Origin: Rhynchopus sp. YZ270_cl-10
Taxonomy: Eukaryota > Euglenozoa > Diplonemea > Diplonemida > Diplonemidae
DNA length: 64,000 nt
Assembly (NCBI GenBank): GCA_964035575.1
Contig: OZ037884.1
Span: 806,001 to 870,000 of the forward strand
Direction of reading: 5' to 3'
This document shows positions 11,389-24,194 of the stretch, in pieces. A program made the translations under genes and the position numbers. The notes below the pieces were generated by a model, which saw only the letters and a list, made by a program, of their open reading frames with translations, was not told the DNA's origin and did not search any database. Numbering within the stretch: the stretch's first letter is position 1; each line of letters begins with the position of its first letter.

Positions 11389-11396
11389 GTGTATTT

Positions 11397-11830
11397 CCAC
11401 CTATTTTTCACATCAACCCAATGTGTATTGCATAATCCTCTTCTGTAAGTTATTTTCTCCCTTATTTTTTATTTCCACGACACCCCCACCCAAAAAGCTT
11501 TTCCGCATCACAACCGTGGGGTGCGGTAGGCGACGAAGTGCGCGGGGTATGTAATTTCCCATTTCTATTTTTCCATTTATTTTATTTGGAAAAATGCGAG
11601 GGAAGCATTTTGGTCATTTTTTTTCATTCTTCTGCCACTTTTATTTTTTCTCGTTCGTTCGCAAAAAGAGGTAGATTAAAAGAAGGATCTTAAAAAAAGT
11701 GAAGTTCTTTTGTTTAGTTATTTGCCTCCTATCACTCCACATACTCCCACAGATATTACTTTTTGTCTGTTCCCTTTGGGACGTGTATCGTTACACATTT
11801 TTTTGTATATTTTTTGCACCGCCCTAAACG
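11397..11830. other. Upstream region of gene 2
   Basis: T-rich spacer with no open frame of interest. Only the last 18 bases before the start codon (TTTGCACCGCCCTAAACG) are shared with the region upstream of gene 3. Anything further upstream is unrelated between the two genes. No TATA box or other core element could be assigned. Confidence 0.5.
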
Positions 11831-14800
11831 ATGTTGGGCGCGGTGGTGAGTGCTGCGCTGCTTGCGTACACCAATGATGGTGTGTACAACTACACGCTGC
11901 GTGAGGGCGACATACAGATCCCTGTGGACCGTGATGGTGTCGTGCTTGGCGCGTCTTCGCTCACATCGCAGTCGCGGTTCTGGTCGCTAGGCAACGTCAA
12001 CTACTTCATCGAAACGTCGACCGGCGGTGCCGCACCCCTGACGAACCCAGACGCACGCATCACAGCTGCCATTGTGGACTGGGAAGGCAAGACCTGTGTG
12101 CGCTTCACGCAGTTCACAACGCTTGCGTCCTGCACGACACCATGCATCAAGTTCATCTCACACGCATCTGCATGCAACTCACCTGTTGGGCACCTAGGAG
12201 GTGTCAACACTGTTAACCTTGCACCAGACTGCGGAACAGGGGCCACTATCCACGAGATCGGGCACTCCCTTGGACTGATGCACGAACAGTCGCGGAAGGA
12301 CCGGAATTCGTATGTTGCTATTGACCTGTCGCAGGTGGAGACAGTGGAGCTGCAGAGCAACTTTGTGCAGATCGAGTCTGACGAGCACGACATCGGTGCG
12401 TACGACTACGGAAGCATCATGCACTATGGGAGCCACGCGTTCGCAGTGGGGTCTGCACCCACGATTGTGTCGCCCCAGCCAATCGGACAGCGCAACGGTC
12501 TGAGCGATGGGGACGTGGAGACGATAGACTTCATGTACAACGGGTGTTCTGCGACGTACACTGCACCGAGGTGCATTGCCTCTGCAGACGACGCCACGAC
12601 GCACATCATCCCACACTCGAACGAGTGGTCTGTTGACTTCAACGCTATCTACGACCAAGCAAAGTCCATGACCGTGACGTACCCTGCGACCACGGCACCC
12701 GCCGCACAGATGGTGTACACAACTGCGTCCGGCGGGAGTGTTGGGAACTACGGGTTTGCGGAAGTGAAGTTCACCCCCACAGCAGCAATGGCAGGAAACA
12801 CGTACACCCTGAGCGCAACGTTTGCTGGGAGCGACGGGCCGACACAGACGTGCTCTGTGTCTGTCGTTGTTGCGACGTCCGACATAGTCTGCTTCGGGAT
12901 CCCCTCAACGGACCCCACCGTGTGCAGTGGTCGTGGCACGTGTGGGACGGACCCACTTGCACCATGCACCTGCAACAGTGGGTTTGGTGGTCTCGACTGC
13001 AGCGGGTTTGCAACATGTCCGACGAACCAGATGTTCACGTGGAACGAAGAGCAGCCCTGGAACGTGCAGTCCACATCGGGGCTTGACACGACGAACGTTG
13101 CATCAGGTGACGGGAGCTTGCGTATTGGCGACCCTGCTGACTCTGTCAACAAGGGTGTGGTTTCGTACCAGCTTGTGTCTTACAGCAAGCCAAACCGTGT
13201 CACGTACTACATGTCTGTCATGCCGGGGTCGTTCACAACGCCGACAATGGCCTTCCGTGATGGCGACACAACGTGTTTCCAAGTGTCACGTTTCTCAGAC
13301 CAGTTCTACATTGGGGTGTTCACAGGCACATCTGTTGCCATCTCGCAGTACTACTTCATCGACCTGCGCATGGACTGGACCCTGAAGCAGGTGTCCCTTT
13401 ACGTTGACGGAGAGTTGGTCATGGCAGACGCTGCTTTTGAGGTAACTTGCGACAGTGGTATTGACAAGTTTGTTGCATTCGGGAACATGTACCTGGACGA
13501 GTTCAGGATGTGGTGCACGAACTACGTTGAGATGACGGGAACACTTGCGGACGGGGCCGTCAGCAGTGAGATCCGTGGAGGTGGGAAGACACTTACCCTG
13601 GAGGTGATTGGTGGGGACACGTGGGTGGACACAACTGCCAACAAGCAGGCTGTGATTGACGCTATCTCTGTTGCTGTTCCGAGTGCGACTGGTTGGAATG
13701 CGGTGCGTGGCACAGCGATGGACACGTCCATTGTGTCGATCTCGGGAGGTGTGCTCACAATTGGGCCTCTGAACGCAGCAGCCAGCTACACAGCAGAGGG
13801 GAACACGCTGGCGACAGTGGCGCTGGAGGCATCTATGTTTACGACTGGTGTGTTGCCGCTGACGGACACACACGAGCTGCAGTTCATGCTGAGTGGAGAC
13901 TGTGTGGCGGGATCTGTGACTCCGTTCGATGATGCAAGCGAAGTGTCATCAGCCTCTTATCAGGTCACCACAGCAGTGAAGCAGGTGGGTGCTGGGTCAC
14001 TTGAGTTTCTTGCCACAGGTCGCGCTCACACGATCTCAGCGGGTGTTCAGGCTACCACGGTGCGTCTGTACGCACGGGCCAGTGCAAGCGACGACCTTAC
14101 CATCAATCTTCGGTCCCCCGGGAACGATTTGGAGCTCATCTACGCGAGAGGCTCGGCTCTCTCATACCGCACGACGGGGTCGGGTTCATTCACAACAGCG
14201 ACGTCGATCACTGCAAATCAGTTCCAGTTGGTGCAGGTGACCTTCGACTGGACAGGGGGGCAATTTACACTCACCCTGGATGGTGGAGGTTCCGTGACAG
14301 CTGCGCTCCCAAGTGGCATGACCACACTGAGCGACGTGCAGTTGTACACATTCGGGCTTCCATCTTACATCGACAACGTTGAGATTATGTGCACCACGCG
14401 ACCCCCTGTGTTCACGCTGAGCCCCTGCCCCGTTCCTGGCAGTGTCAGTGGTGTTATGGAAGTGTTTGCAGGTACAGATGCCTTGAGCGACACAGACAAG
14501 ATTGCGCTCATCCCTACCAGTAGCAGTGACTGCTCGTCAGCAGACACGCAGTGTGCAGCTCTGTCGTCTTGCTCCACTTCGGCAGGTGCCTTAACCATTC
14601 GCCTTGGCGAGTTGCAGTGGTCCATGGGAACAATGGCTGGATTGGCACCTTCGACCTCATACAAGGTGTGCTACTTCCTTCAGTCAACTGGAGAATATGT
14701 TCTCCTTGATGACACTGTCACAACATGCGGGGATGCCACGCCTGCTCCAACCACTGCACCAGCTACCGATGCACCTGCCACAGACGCACCAGCAACTGAC

Positions 14801-17800
14801 GCACCTGCGACTGATGCACCAGCCACAGATGCACCTGCCACAGATGCACCAGCAACTGACGCGCCTGCGACTGATGCACCAGCCACTGACGCACCTGCTA
14901 CTGATGCGCCAGCAACTGACGCGCCAGCTACCGATGCACCTGCCACAGATGCACCAGCAACTGATGCACCTGCGACTGATGCACCAGCCACAGATGCACC
15001 AGCAACTGACGCGCCTGCGACTGATGCACCAGCCACTGACGCACCTGCTACTGATGCGCCAGCAACTGACGCGCCAGCTACCGATGCACCTGCCACAGAT
15101 GCACCAGCAACTGACGCACCAGCAACTGACGCGCCTGCGACTGATGCACCAGCCACAGATGCACCAGCAACTGACGCGCCTGCGACTGATGCACCAGCCA
15201 CTGACGCACCTGCTACTGATGCGCCAGCAACTGACGCGCCAGCTACCGATGCACCAGCCACAGATGCACCAGCCACTGACGCACCTGCTACTGATGCACC
15301 AGCTACCGATGCACCTGCCACAGATGCACCAGCAACTGATGCACCTGCGACTGATGCACCAGCCACAGATGCACCAGCGACTGACGCACCAGCTACCGAT
15401 GCACCTGCCACAGATGCACCAGCAACTGATGCACCTGCGACTGATGCACCAGCCACAGATGCACCAGCGACTGACGCACCAGCTACCGATGCACCTGCCA
15501 CAGATGCACCAGCAACTGATGCACCTGCGACTGATGCACCTGCTACTGATGCGCCAGCAACTGATGCACCTGCCACAGATGCACCAGCAACTGACGCACC
15601 TGCGACTGATGCACCTGCCACAGATGCACCTGCCACTGACGCACCTGCTACTGATGCGCCAGCAACTGACGCACCGGCGACTGATGCACCAGCAACTGAT
15701 GCACCTGCCACAGACGCACCAGCAACTGACGCACCTGCGACTGATGCACCTGCGACTGACGCACCTGCTACTGACGCGCCAGCAACTGACGCACCGGCGA
15801 CTGATGCACCAGCCACAGACGCACCAGCAACTGACGCACCTGCGACTGATGCACCAGCCACAGACGCACCAGCAACTGACGCACCGGCAACTGACGCACC
15901 TGCGACTGATGCACCTGCCACTGACGCACCTGCTACTGACGCGACAGCAACTGACGCACCGGCGACTGATGCACCAGCAACTGACGCACCTGCGACTGAT
16001 GCACCAGCCACAGACGCACCAGCAACTGACGCACCGGCAACTGACGCACCTGCGACTGATGCACCTGCCACTGACGCACCTGCTACTGACGCGACAGCAA
16101 CTGACGCACCGGCGACTGATGCACCTGCGACTGACGCACCTGCTACTGACGCGCCAGCAACTGACGCACCGGCGACTGATGCACCAGCCACAGACGCACC
16201 AGCAACTGACGCACCTGCGACTGATGCACCAGCCACAGACGCACCAGCAACTGACGCACCGGCAACTGACGCACCTGCCACTGACGCACCTGCTACTGAC
16301 GCGCCAGCAACTGACGCACCGGCAACTGACGCACCTGCGACTGATGCACCTGCCACTGACGCACCTGCTACTGACGCGCCAGCAACTGACGCACCGGCGA
16401 CTGATGCACCAGCAACTGACGCACCGGCAACTGACGCACCTGCGACTGATGCACCTGCCACTGACGCACCTGCTACTGACGCGCCAGCAACTGACGCACC
16501 GGCGACTGATGCACCAGCAACTGACGCACCTGCGACTGCTTCCCCCACGGCACTTCCAGCACTGTCAACGTTTGCACCAGCAACTGACGCACCGGACACA
16601 GATGCACCAGCCACAGACGCACCAGCAACGGATGCACCTGCGACTGCTTCCCCCACGGCACTTCCAGCACTGTCAACGTTTGCACCAGCCACAGACGCAC
16701 CAGCAACTGACGCACCTGCGACTGATGCACCAGCCACAGACGCACCAGCAACTGACGCACCGGCAACTGACGCACCTGCGACTGATGCACCTGCCACTGA
16801 CGCACCTGCTACTGACGCGCCAGCAACTGACGCACCGGCGACTGATGCACCAGCAACTGACGCACCGGACACAGATGCACCAGCCACAGACGCACCAGCA
16901 ACGGATGCACCTGTCACTGACGCACCGGCAACTGATGCACCTGCGACTGCTTCCCCCACGGCACTTCCAGCACTGTCAACGTTTGCACCAGTAACTGACG
17001 CACCTGCGACTGATGCACCTGCCACAGACGCACCGGCAACTGACGCACCGGCAACTGACGCACCAGCTACCGATGCACCTGCCACAGACGCACCGGCAAC
17101 TGATGCACCTGCGACTGCTTCCCCCACGGCACTTCCAGCACTGTCAACGTTTGCACCAGCCACAGACGCACCAGCAACTGACGCACCGGCGACTGATGCA
17201 CCAGCAACTGACGCACCGGACACAGATGCACCAGCCACAGACGCACCGGCAACTGATGCACCTGCGACTGCTTCCCCCACGGCACTTCCAGCACTGTCAA
17301 CGTTTGCACCAGCAACTGACGCACCGGCGACTGACGCACCTGCCACAGACGCACCAGCAACTGACGCACCGGCGACTGATGCACCTGTCACTGACGCACC
17401 GGCGACTGATGCACCTGCGACTGCTTCCCCCACGGCACTTCCAGCACTGTCAACGTTTGCACCAGCAACTGACGCACCTGCGACTGATGCACCATCCACA
17501 GACGCACCGGCAACTGATGCACCTGCCACAGACGCACCAGCAACTGACGCACCTGTTACTGACGCACCGGCAACTGTTGCACCTGCCACTGCTTCCCCCA
17601 CGGCACTTCCCGCACTGTCAACGTTTGCACCTGACACAAATGCACCAGAAACTGACGCACCAGCGACTGACGCACCTGCCACAGACGCACCAGCAACTGA
17701 CGCACCGGCAACTGATGCACCTGCGACTGCTTCCCCCACGGCACTTCCAGCACTGTCAACGTTTGCACCAGCAACTGACGCACCGGCAACTGACGCACCT

Positions 17801-20800
17801 GACACTGACGCACCGGCAACTGATGCACCTGCGACTGCTTCCCCCACGGCACTTCCAGCACTGTCAACGTTTGCACCAGCAACTGACGCACCTGCGACTG
17901 ATGCACCAGCCACAGACGCACCGGCAACTGATGCACCTGCCACAGACGCACCAGCAACTGACGCACCTGACACTGACGCACCGGCAACTGTTGCACCTGC
18001 CACTGCTTCCCCCACGGCACTTCCCGCACTGTCAACGTTTGCACCTGACACAAATGCACCAGAAACTGACGCACCTGCGACTGATGCACCAGCCACAGAC
18101 GCACCGGCAACTGATGCACCTGCCACAGACGCACCAGCAACTGACGCACCTGACACTGACGCACCGGCAACTGTTGCACCTGCCACTGCTTCCCCCACGG
18201 CACTTCCCGCACTGTCAACGTTTGCACCTGACACAAATGCACCAGAAACTGACGCACCAGCGACTGATGCACCTGACACAAACGCACCTGTCACTGACGC
18301 ACCGGCAACTGATGCACCTGCCACTGCTTCCCCCACGGCACTTCCGCCACTATCAACGTTTGCACCTGACACAAATGCACCAGCAACTGACGCACCCGTA
18401 ACAGACGCACCGTCGACTGACGCACCTGCCACAGACGCACCAGCTACCGATGCACCAGCTACTGACGCACCTGCGACTGCTTCCCCCACGGCACTCCCAC
18501 CACTCGCAACATTTGCACCTGACACAAATGCACCAGCAACTGACGCACCCGTAACAGACGCACCGTCGACTGACGCACCTGCCACAGACGCACCAGCTAC
18601 CGATGTACCAGCTACTGACGCACCTGCGACTGCTTCCCCCACGGCACTCCCACCACTCGCAACATTTGCACCTGACACAAATGCACCAGCAACTGACGCA
18701 CCCGTAACAGACGCACCGTCGACTGACGCACCTGCCACAGACGCACCAGCTACCGATGTACCAGCTACTGACGCACCTGCGACTGCTTCCCCCACGGCAC
18801 TCCCACCACTCGCAACATTTGCACCTGACACAAATGCACCGGCTACTGACGCACCTGCCACAGACGCACCAGCTACCGATGCACCAGCAACTGACGCACC
18901 TGCGACTGCTTCCCCAACGGCACTTCCGCCACTCGCAACATTTGCACCTGACACAAATGCACCAGCAACTGATTCGTCCTCAACTGACGCGCCGGTGACG
19001 GCTTCCCCCACGTCACTTCCCGCTGGAGAGATGTTTACAGATGCACCTGCAACAAGTGTTCCTGCCACACTGGCACCAGGGTTCACAACTGTACCTGTTA
19101 CAGGAGCACCTGCAACAACAACGCCTGAAACTAGCGCACCTGCTACCACTGTCCCAGCAACATCTGCACCTGCAACAACTGTTCCTGCCACCTCAGCACC
19201 TGCCACTGCTGCACCAGCAACATCTGCACCTGCGACGAGCATCCCTCCAACAGCAGCACCTGCAACAAATTCCCCTGTCACGTCAGCCCCACAGACTACG
19301 CCGTCTACTGTGGTTCCACGAACCAGCACAGCACCAGCCACAAGGCCGCCCACAACATCTGCACCAAGGACACTGTTGCCACCACCACCGCCTAGGACAC
19401 GCGCACCACCCAGGACACCCACACCACCCAGGACACCCACACCGCCCAGGACACGCACTCCGAGTGTGCCGCGCACACCTGTGCCGACTCCGGTATGTCT
19501 GCACTGCCCGCTGCCCACACTGTTTTATGCAACACTTTAATCAACACACACAGGGAAGACGCACGCCTTCGCCACGGGGCATCCCCGTGCCAGTGCCGGT
19601 GAGTGCGTCGCCTGCCACACAGGTGCCGGGTGTGGGTGGGGGTGTGGGTGTGACAGGCATCCCCGCCACTGGGAACCCAACAGTGCCCGTGAGGACAAAC
19701 GCACCGTCGATCGAGAAGGTGTTCAAGTTCAAGTTCCTGCGTGTGACGATCACGCGTGGGTGGTGGAAGCTGAGCCTGACTGTCGGGACTGTGACGGAGG
19801 GTGGAGGGTCGAGAGGCGGGTCGACGTCGGTGCAGGTGTCGTTGACGACAGGGTCTGTGCTGCCGAGGCTGGTCTTCAGCCCTCTGAGCACTGCGGGCTT
19901 TGCTTACATCCGTGATGCGCTGTCTGAGGTGGGTGGCGAGGCGTGGCGCATGTCGTACTACAACCGGATGTCGTTCTCGGTGTTTGTGCCGAGGTCGCTG
20001 GGCTACCGTGCTTCGGGGAAGGACAGGAACATGGTTGTGATTCTGCGGACACGGAGCCCGACGGCAGACAGCAGCACAGTGGGCGCGGGTGGGCTGACCT
20101 TCCTGCACAGGTACCGTGTGCCGTACACAGGTGGCTGGCACAAGGTGATTGTGGACCCGCACCCAGACGTGATCACGGAGCGCTCGCTGCCTGCGGGCAG
20201 GGGCGACTTCGGGAGTGTGACGAACCCTCTGCAGGAGTCTGGGCTGGTGGGCCACGACTGCTACTTCGACTACGTGACACAGCTGCAGGTTGGGTTTGAG
20301 ACAACAGGGACGTCGGACCGTGCGGGTGCAGCACAGCAGGACACGGCTGTGGAGTGGCAGATTGAGGACCTGCTGCTGTACCGCCAGGAGCACATTGAGA
20401 ACGAGGAGGCGGTGTACGGGCTGAGCGGGTCGGCGTGGAAGCACCCCACCACTGGGGGTGTGTCGTTGAAGATGACGTGGTCGCGCAACAAGGACGACGC
20501 TGCCACTGCACACGAGGTGCGCTATGCCTACACGAGCGTGCACACGACCGGGTATGCGGCAGCTTCGTACATCGGGCTTGTCCGCCCTGTCGACACGCTC
20601 TTTGCTATGTCTGCTTCAGACATGGCGTCGCAGCTGCCGCCCGCACCTCTGGGTGCCACAAGCATCTTTGTTGCGGTGCGTCCTCAGGGGAGCACGACGT
20701 TCAAGGAGATTGAGCTTCCTCTGCAGATGGGCGCGTACGACACACCGGTACCAAGTGTGCCCCTGCAGCAACAGGAGTTTGTGAAGGAGGGCGACTCCTC

Positions 20801-20954
20801 CTCGGGCATGAGTGCTGCGACGATCATCGCGATTATCATTGTGATCGTGCTCGGCATCTGCGCCATCATTGCTCTCTACGTCTGCAACCGCGTGCGCCGC
20901 AGGAGAAGGAAGCAAGAACGACTTGACAAAATACCCGATGACATGTCAGTGTAA
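11831..20954 (+). CDS. Gene 2: membrane-anchored astacin/EGF/LamG mucin-like protein
   Basis: Exons 11831-19492 and 19554-20954 join in phase 0 to give about 3,020 residues. A short hydrophobic start (about 1-15) may be a weak signal peptide. The astacin domain (about 45-240) has HEIGHSLGLMHEQ from H141 and SIMHY at 195-199. Then follow a beta-sandwich, EGF (about 354-392), LamG-like, GGKTLTL/GWNAV module, LamG-like, and a Cys-containing domain of about 110 residues absent from gene 1. A stalk of about 1,580 residues of ATDAP repeats comes next, interrupted by about 16 copies of a TASPTALPALSTFAP spacer. Exon 2 encodes a membrane-proximal domain of about 390 residues of unknown fold, a transmembrane helix (TIIAIIIVIVLGICAIIALY) and a basic tail (RVRRRRRKQ) ending DDMSV. 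The product is predicted to be a surface ectoenzyme. The start shares its context with gene 3. Confidence 0.88.
14755..19492 (+). repeat. ATDAP coding minisatellite stalk in gene 2
   Basis: 15-bp units encode Ala-Thr-Asp-Ala-Pro, uninterrupted to about 16535. They are then punctuated by the spacer ASPTALPALSTFAP. Near 18362, 18515 and 18668 a 153-bp (51-residue) block containing unit runs plus spacer is repeated, showing segment-wise duplication. The last part changes to APATSAP, TVPAT and PRTP motifs. The Thr/Pro composition suggests dense O-glycosylation. Both strands stay open because the unit contains no stop. Confidence 0.92.
19493..19553 (+). other. 61-nt spliceosomal intron of gene 2
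   Basis: The donor is GTATGT directly after an ACTCCG codon pair and the acceptor is CACACAG. CTTTAATC about 15 bases upstream of the acceptor may be the branch site. Without removal the frame stops after 15 codons (ending FYATL). With removal the frame joins in phase 0 to the membrane-proximal domain. Genes 3 and 4 have the same intron. Confidence 0.9.
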
Positions 20955-23900
20955 ACCCCCACAAAAAAATGTAACCCCAAATGATACACGAATGTTCATG
21001 AGGCTGTCTGGTAAGGTAGGAAAGGATGTTATACACTCTATTTTTTTGAATATTTCTGTCTGTGTGTGTGCTGGTGGGCACATTGTGGATTCTCTTTTTT
21101 TTGGCTTTAGTTGTTGGCAGGTATTTATGCATTGATCCGGGATGGCTGGCATCGTACAGTGGATCAGTCGAGATGCCTGCATCAACAACCATCCTTCCTT
21201 TTTTTTTTTTTTTAATCTACATTGGAGAACCAAGGCTTAGATTCACCAAGCTTTTCTCTTTTGTTCTTTTCTTCTTTTCTTTTCAATCTACATTGGAAAT
21301 GTGTCCCCCTAGTAGTGTCTTTTGTCCTTCAAACACGGTATATATGTGGTGTGCCAAAGACATGCAATATATCTGATGGCAGAGATACTGTGCATTGGTA
21401 GACGATGTTTCAGTAGATTTTTCGAACAATTAAATTCTATTCAATACAAACCCGCCTAACACTGTAGTCTTTTTCCCCCTGCTCTGACACCTCTCTTCGG
21501 TCGCTGCTATCGCGTTGTGTTGAAGGCTAACAAAAAAGGAAGTTATGTTTGTTTAATACTCCGCCAATGAACGGCGAGGCCGTTTTGCACTTTTTTTAAC
21601 TTCTCTTTTATTTTTTTTTTTTTTTTTGTAGATATTTGCGTTCCTAGTTGTGAGGAGTGCGCTACAAATTTTTTTAAAAAAAATATTTTTGCTCCCAAAG
21701 CTTTCTTTTATTAAACACAGAGCGATATCACAGAGAGTGGTGTGACCCCGAGCAATGAACTAAACTGTGTCGGTGAGTGAGTGAACTCATCTAGGTACAT
21801 GGTAAAACAGCTACCGCCAAGGTATTCTTTTTCTGGAACGTAAAAATTATGGGACGTAACAAAACTGGGACATTTTTTTGTATTTTTCAAGACATTGTTA
21901 CGTCCCAGAATACTTGGCCACACAATGGCGTTTTTTTTTTCCCTTTTTCCCCTTCGTTTTTTTTATAGCTTTTAATGATATGTGCACCATGAGGCACTTT
22001 CATACGACAAGCCCTTTTTTAAAATAAATTTAGTGTCTCTCATCTTACCCCACCAAACCTAGCGAGGAACTGTCAGTTTTTCTTTGGGTCCACATTTTAC
22101 TTTTGCACCCTATTATGCCATCTATTCAGTAGAATAGTTAGTATATGAAACAACTTTTGTAGTCCGATTGTGTTTGGCGTCCAAAAAAAAAAAGGCCAAA
22201 AATACCCAAAATCTGTCGAATTTATTTGGATGTCAAGTTATTTGGGCTATTGTATATTTTTGGAGGAAAAAATTTGGGGTTCTTTCCCTGAAACGCAAAC
22301 CTCCAGGTAGTTAGTGCCAACTTTTTGGTTTTTTTTTTTGTTGTTGGTTTCAGTGTTTCTGCGTCCGCCGATGAACGGTGAGGCGTTTGCACTTTCAACT
22401 TCTCTTTTTAAAAAGTTTTCTCGTTGTATTCATTTATCTTTCTGAAGACTTATTTGTTGGCAAATACCCCCCCTTTTTTTTTGTTGTCAGTGTCTGCGTC
22501 CCAGAGGCGTTTTGCACTCTCAACTTCACTCTTTTCTTCTTCTCCACTTCATTATGAGATGTGTGCCGCAAAGCAACGGCACCCGTCATCCTTTTTATTA
22601 TCCCTTTTCCCTGCCCCTCGCCCAGCTGTATTGTATTTTAGGGTATGTGTTGTGCCTTGTGGCCTCTTCGTTCCCGTCTTTCATATTTCTCTATTTTCTC
22701 TTTTGAATGTATTTTTCTTTTAATTTGAAAGGTGACTGAGCGCAGTGACGCTTGGAATCATCTTTCAAAAAGAAAAAATCGTTTTTCTTTTGTTTTTTGT
22801 TTTTTTTTTGTCAGTGCCTGCGTCCCAGAGGCGTTTGCACTATCAACTTCACTTTTTCTTTTTGTTTGGCAGTGCCTGTGAGGCGTTTGCATTATCATCT
22901 TACCCTTTGTCCGGATGGGGAAAAAAAAAGATTAGTGAGGTTCCCTGTATTGTAACGTGGGCGAAGACAAAAATCGCGTCATGCAGCGATGTGTTTTTGC
23001 AGCACATTTTTATTATTATTTTTCTTTCAAAAAATAAAAAAAATTAAAAGTATCATTTTAGTATCTCCCAATAACTCCCGTTCCACAAAATCTATCATAA
23101 TATCTTTCCTACCCTATCTTTATCAGACTTGTTTTGTTTTTCTTGGTTTTTTTTCTTCCCTTTTCCCCCCCCTCTTTCTTTCTTTTTGTGCAGAGGTAAA
23201 ATTCCCATGCACACCACAATGCTTTCAGAGAAGAAGGGCTTTGTGGGGTCAAAATGACGGACGGTGCATATTGCATGAGTTAACTTAACATGGGTTGTAG
23301 TCAGACGGAGTCAGACTGACTCTTCTCTCGCCCCTTTCGCACTCGAGCGCGAGATGAGTGCGAGAGGAGTACGATCCTCCCTGGCCTGGCCCAAAAAAAT
23401 CAGTCTAACTCAGACTCACCACAAACCATGGTTACCAATTAGGCTCATGATACACACTGTTAAGTCATCACCCCCCTACAGACCTATTAAGCCATGCAAA
23501 AAGCCTCAGAGTAAATGGATTAACAGTGGATCTGCAATTTAAATCAGCTACAATCCACACGGGAAAGGTTGCCTCTCCAGTTACGATAACAATGGCAACT
23601 ATTTGTCGTGGTGATGATTTTTTTACGGGTCGAGGGTCAAATATAATATGGGCATGTATATGTGCGCAGGGAGGACTTCCAAAGGGGTTTTTTGAGTTGT
23701 GAATACAGCGCGCAGTCCTATATTATGTCAAAAAAAAAAATCAAAAAAAAATCCGAGTGAGGTAACTCACCGCCCATTTGAGGGAAAATTGAGGATTGTC
23801 TTTTTAAACCCAGTTTTGACTGCGTCCGTTGACTGTACGTGGAGGCGTTTTGCATTCTTTTTCAACTTCTCTCTTTTTAAAAAAAAGTTAAAAACGGATT

Positions 23901-24106
23901 CAACAACTATGGCTTAGATTCACCAAATGGTTCTCTCTGTTCTTTCTGCAGTACCAAAAAGGCTTTTTTTAAAAAGCTGATTGGGCAGAACGACTGAGTA
24001 TGGTGAGGGGTGTGCATCCCTATCCGATGCACCTCCCCCTCCCTCAGAATTTTTTTCGAGTTTTTCTTTATTCCATTCAAGGTGACTAAGTGCAGAGAGG
24101 TTCAGG
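20955..24106. other. Intergenic: cluster of short dispersed hairpin modules
   Basis: No gene is supported. Recognisable content: a Y module at 21131-21213; X modules at about 21548-21605, 22360-22410, 22488-22540, 22808-22862 and 22868-22905; a W module at about 22088-22160; a foldback with GGGACGTAACA/TGTTACGTCCC stems at about 21851-21912; and a hairpin region at 23304-23420 (GAGTCAGACT / AGTCTAACTC with an inner CTCTCGC/GCGAGAG stem). A Z module starts at 24081 and is interrupted by the CCACCTGA element at 24107. Long T runs are frequent. Confidence 0.5.
22360..22905 (+). repeat. Four tandemly spaced X-module copies
   Basis: Copies at about 22360, 22488, 22808 and 22868 share the core TCAGTGCCTGCGTCCCAGAG, then GGCGTTTGCAC and a (T)CAACTTCAC plus T-run end. 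The first uses the alternative core CCGCCGATGAACGGTGAGGC. All lack the upstream GGTTCGATAACCC hairpin present in full-length copies, so they look 5'-truncated. Confidence 0.6.
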
Positions 24107-24194
24107 CCACCTGGATTATTCCTGAAATTTGGAGGAGTTAGGTGTTTAAACACCACCAAAACTCTAAATTTCAGGCAAAAAAAAAATCAGGTGG
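24107..24194. mobile_element. CCACCTGA short element, copy B
   Basis: 88 bp from CCACCTGG to CAGGTGG. Inner arms CCTGAAATTTGG and AAATTTCAGG and a central GGTGTTTAAACACC palindrome are visible. It shares the inner arms with copy A (10966-11080) and lies in a Z-module context (GGTGACTAAG at 24081). Confidence 0.65.

Noticed and set aside
14680-19518. Very long minus-strand open frame opposite the gene 2 stalk (and similar ones opposite the stalks of genes 1, 3 and 4)
   Set aside because: The 15-bp repeat unit contains no stop in several frames, so openness is automatic. The frames lack any domain, while the plus strand continues into real domains on both sides.
19493-19553. Programmed frameshift instead of an intron at the gene 2 exon junction
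   Set aside because: Perfect GT-AG borders, a typical short length and exact phase-0 joining in three genes make splicing the simpler reading. No slippery heptamer was seen.
20850-20954. Class I PDZ-binding C-terminus shared by genes 2-4
   Set aside because: The tails end DDMSV and SDASV, without Ser or Thr at the third-last position. Only a weak class II resemblance remains.
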